A stretch of 54,077 nucleotides of DNA from Ramlibacter sp. (GTDB lineage Bacteria; Pseudomonadota; Gammaproteobacteria; Burkholderiales; Burkholderiaceae_C): NCBI GenBank assembly GCA_013815685.1, contig JACDFR010000024.1, positions 1 to 54,077 of the forward strand, in the 5' to 3' direction. Under the pieces are notes generated by a model that worked only from the letters and a program-made list of their open reading frames with translations, was not told the origin of the DNA and searched no databases. The stretch's first letter is position 1; the number at the start of each line of letters is the position of its first letter. This document shows positions 50,765 to 54,077 of this stretch, piece by piece. The translations under genes and the position numbers were made by a program.

Positions 50765-52472
50765 GTGGCTGACCGAATGGGGAGCCGCGACGGTGGTGCT
50801 CTTACGTGCCGCAGCGGTCCAGTGATCGCCGCTCCCCCCTTCAGGCTCGCAAATTGGACAGGCACGGTGGGCGCGTCGCCTTTTCGCTTGCTGCTCTGCC
50901 TAGTCTGCCTGATGTTGCCCTGGCTCAACCCGCGTGCCGGCGGCCCCTCCCCGTCGGTCGAACCCTGGCTTTTCAGCGCCTTTTGCATGGCGATCGCCTT
51001 CGGCACCCACGGTTCCGCGGCCCTGCGCCGCGCCGTGGGTCCAGCGTTGGCCGCTCTCGCCGTCTGGGCCTTGGCTCGCAGCGGCGTTTCGCCCGAGGCC
51101 CTGGCGCTGGCGGCGGCGTGCCTGGCTATATATATGGCGGCCAGCATGGCGGCTGCCGGCTGCGCACGCCCGGAGCTGGTCCGCGCCATCGCGCTGGCCT
51201 GGCTGCTGGCCGCATCGGCCAGCACCGCTATCGCACTGGTCCAGTATTTCGGCTTGGCCGAGCCGTTCGCCGGCTGGATCAGTGCTTCGCCGCTGGGCGA
51301 GGCCTTCGCCAATCTGCGGCAGCGCAACCAGTTCGCCTCGCTCACCGTCATCGGCATGGCGTCGCTATTCTTGCTGGCGCCGCGAGAGATGCGGCGCTGG
51401 CCTGCATGGGCTGCGATGTGCTGGCTGGCTATTGGCAACGCTGCGACCACTTCGCGCATTGGCCTGCTGCAAATGGTCGTGCTGGGCGCGCTGGCCTGTG
51501 CCTGGCCGGGGCCGCGCCGCGAACGCGCGCTGTTATGGACAGCGGGCTTGGTGGCCTATGGAGTGGCCGCGATGGCGCTTCCTTCTTTGCTGGAGGCCGC
51601 CCTCGGCCAGCCCGGCAGCCGGCTGTGGGAGCGGGTGGCCGGAGTGGAAGCCTGCAGCAGCCGCTGGGTGCTGTGGTCAAACGTGCTGGAGCTGATGGCG
51701 CAAAAGCCGTGGCTGGGCTGGGGCTGGGGCGAACTCGACTACGCCCACTTCGTCAACCTCTATGACGGCCCAAGGTTCTGCGACATCCTGGACAACGCGC
51801 ACAACCTGCCGCTGCACCTGGCGGTGGAACTCGGCCTGCCCGCCACGCTGCTGGCTTGCGTTGGCCTGCTCTGGGCCATTGCCCGGGCAGCGCCGTGGCA
51901 CGAAACCGATGCCGTCCGGCAGATGGCATGGGCCGTGCTGGCCGTGATCGTCTTACACAGCCTAGTCGAATATCCGCTCTGGTACGGCCCCTTCCAGCTG
52001 GCTTTCGGCCTGTGCCTGGGCCTGCTGTGGCCGGCGCGCGGCGCGCGGGCGTTGCCGTCGCCGGCGGCGCGGGCAGGCGCTGCCGCACTCACGGCGGTCG
52101 TGGTCCTGGCCTGCGCCTACACCGCATGGGATTACCGCCGGGTGAGCCAGATCTACCTGCCGGCCGAAGCACGCGCACCCGGCCTGCGCGATAACCCGCT
52201 GTCTGAAGTGCGCAAGTCCAGGCTGTTTCGCAGCCAAGCCCGCTTTGCCGAACTCACCATCACGCCGTTGACCGCCGCGAACGCGCAGTGGACGTTCGAC
52301 AGCGCAGCCGATTTGCTGCATTATTCGCCCGAGCCCCGGGTGATCGAAAAACTGATCGAGAGCGGCGCCGCGCTGGGCCGAAGCAGCGAGATGCAGTTGC
52401 ACTTAACACGTTTCCGCGCTGCTTTTCCCGACGCCTACACGGCGTGGTCGCAGGCGGCCGCAGGCCGCAAAG

Positions 52473-52486
<14 letters not shown>
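50765..52486 (+). CDS. PglL/WaaL-type O-oligosaccharyltransferase (Wzy_C superfamily)
   Basis: A 573-residue membrane protein with about eleven helices. The conserved opening [19 protein letters not shown] and the long periplasmic loop with [20 protein letters not shown] and [20 protein letters not shown] (the ligase His) identify the O-antigen ligase/PglL family. The C-terminal extension (about residues 440-573) fits the Wzy_C_2 domain of pilin glycosylation ligases, which move lipid-linked glycans onto proteins. The start is uncertain: GTG at 50765, ATG at 50777 and GTG at 50822 are in frame. It lies near the pilin and GT genes, a fit with pilin as acceptor. Its end overlaps moaC by 14 bases. 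Confidence 0.85.
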
Positions 52487-52961
<475 letters not shown>

Positions 52962-53021
52962 GGTTCTGGGGGCCGGAGATAGGGTTACGGCAGGTTCACG
53001 TTCTGGATGCATCATACGGCC

Positions 53022-54077
53022 ATGAGAAACTGGAACCCGCATCGGGCTGCATGCGTTTTGTCGCTGGCGTGCATGCTGGGCACGGCACAACCGGCCCAAG
53101 CCCAGCTCCCCACCCTCGGCGACACCAGCGAAATGAATGCGGGCACCGAGCGCCGGCTGGGTGAGCGCATCGCTCGCGAGCTGTACCGCGACCCGGATTA
53201 CATCGACGATCCGGTGCTGGACGAATATGTGCAGGAGCTGTGGAGCCGCCTGCTCGCCGCCGCCCGCGCCCGGGGAGAGCTCACCGCGGAGCTCGACGAG
53301 CGCTTTGCCTGGCAGGTGCTGCTGGGCAAGGACAGGAGCATCAATGCCTTCGCGCTGCCCGGCGGCTGGCTCGGCCTGCACCTGGGGCTGATCAACGCCA
53401 CCGCCACGCGCGACGAACTGGCTTCGGTTTTGGCTCACGAACTCAGCCATGTGACCCAGCGGCATATCTCACGCCTGATGACGCAGCAAAGCCGCCAGGC
53501 GCCCTGGATCATCGGCGCCATGATCCTGGGCGCCCTGGCAGCCAGCAAGAGCCCTGACGCGGCCAACGCGGTCGTCGCCGGCGGCCAGGCGCTGGCCATC
53601 CAGAACCAGCTGAATTTCTCGCGCGACATGGAGCGTGAGGCGGACCGGATCGGTTTTGGCGTCATGACCCAGGCGGGCTTCGAGCCGCAGGGGTTCGTCA
53701 GCATGTTCGACAAGTTGCAGCAGGCCGCGCGCTTGAACGACAGCGGCAACTTCCCTTACCTGCGCACCCACCCGATGAACACCGAGCGGATCGCCGACAT
53801 GCAGGCGCGCCAGCAATTGGGAGCCCGCCCCGGCGGGGCCGCGGCGCAGGACGTGCTGCACGCGATGATGGCCGGGCGGGCGCGTGTCCTTTCCAACCCG
53901 GGGGTGGACGCGCTTCGCAGCTACCTCACCGAGGCGCAATCGGCGACGGCCGCTCCGGGCCGCGCCCGGCAGGCTGGTGCGTTTTATGCCGCCGCGCTGG
54001 CCAGCGCCAGGCTGCGGGACCCAGCCGGCGCCGCGAGGTGGGCGGCACGGCTGGCGGACCTGGCCGCGGGCGACGCC
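53022..54077 (+). CDS. bepA: BepA/YfgC-like M48 metalloprotease (3' truncated by window edge)
   Basis: BepA-type proteases act in the periplasm on outer-membrane protein and LPS-assembly quality control. The 352 residues seen start at [20 protein letters not shown], a Sec signal peptide ending near QAQ (residue 28). The mature part has [20 protein letters not shown], the M48 core [20 protein letters not shown], the zinc site [13 protein letters not shown] (HExxH, about residue 140), and the third ligand in [15 protein letters not shown]. The TPR tail of BepA begins near [15 protein letters not shown] but runs off the window. It is divergent from moaC. Confidence 0.9.
   Translation, partial: MRNWNPHRAACVLSLACMLGTAQPAQAQLPTLGDTSEMNAGTERRLGERIARELYRDPDYIDDPVLDEYVQELWSRLLAAARARGELTAELDERFAWQVLLGKDRSINAFALPGGWLGLHLGLINATATRDELASVLAHELSHVTQRHISRLMTQQSRQAPWIIGAMILGALAASKSPDAANAVVAGGQALAIQNQLNFSRDMEREADRIGFGVMTQAGFEPQGFVSMFDKLQQAARLNDSGNFPYLRTHPMNTERIADMQARQQLGARPGGAAAQDVLHAMMAGRARVLSNPGVDALRSYLTEAQSATAAPGRARQAGAFYAAALASARLRDPAGAARWAARLADLAAGDA

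Overview
This window looks like a chromosomal segment of a high-GC betaproteobacterium, most likely a Burkholderiales/Comamonadaceae member of the Variovorax, Ramlibacter or Polaromonas type. The evidence is protein style and gene neighbourhoods only: tkt-gap, recA-recX, sucCD-terC-pilin, and a TctDE-like two-component pair. No rRNA gene is present to fix the taxonomy. I see no tRNA, CRISPR array, phage or insertion sequence.

Layout. (1) 1-3.6 kb: the end of transketolase, gap with a terminator, a membrane-anchored Mrr-like protein, an FKBP/SlyD-type isomerase and a ProQ/FinO RNA chaperone. (2) 4.0-8.8 kb: a tight four-gene operon (glutamine synthetase-like ligase, Fe-dependent alcohol dehydrogenase, PuuD-like hydrolase, aldehyde dehydrogenase) that reads as a gamma-glutamylation route for an amino alcohol. 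(3) 8.8-15.5 kb: a PEBP protein, an NTF2-like protein, a topoisomerase III fused to a C-terminal SWIB domain, a divergent SET-domain methyltransferase separated from it by a 45-base perfectly alternating pyrimidine-purine tract, biotin ligase, a SPOR-like protein and a GST. (4) 15.5-23.8 kb: a TctE/TctD-like two-component system, a MarR regulator, recA-recX, a frame-disrupted argC, sucCD and a TerC protein.

(5) 23.9-33.8 kb: a signalling operon with a CHASE2 Ser/Thr kinase, a PP2C phosphatase, an FHA protein, a CHASE2 adenylate cyclase, a class-II-type cyclic-nucleotide phosphodiesterase and a GAF-containing GspE/PilB-type ATPase. It holds the making and breaking of both phospho-Ser/Thr and cAMP, and ends in a secretion/pilus motor. 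(6) 33.8-40.2 kb: a decayed methyltransferase, a small unknown gene, a TPR-OGT (SPINDLY-like) glycosyltransferase, a type IV pilin with a clear sigma-54 promoter and terminator, a TMTC/PMT-like membrane protein and a DPM-like GT2. (7) 40.2-50.6 kb: a surface-polysaccharide locus with glycosyltransferases, an epimerase-like protein, a Wzm/Wzt ABC exporter and a frame-disrupted UDP-aminosugar dehydrogenase. The part from about 43.2 to 48.5 kb is visibly A/T-richer and looks horizontally acquired. (8) 50.8-54.1 kb: a PglL/WaaL-type O-oligosaccharyltransferase, moaC and the start of a BepA-like M48 metalloprotease.

Most notable are the SWIB-topoisomerase/Z-DNA-like tract/SET arrangement and the paired kinase/cAMP operon ending in a motor ATPase. 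Three apparent single-base deletions in two otherwise intact conserved genes (argC twice, the UDP-sugar dehydrogenase once) may be real lesions or consensus errors.
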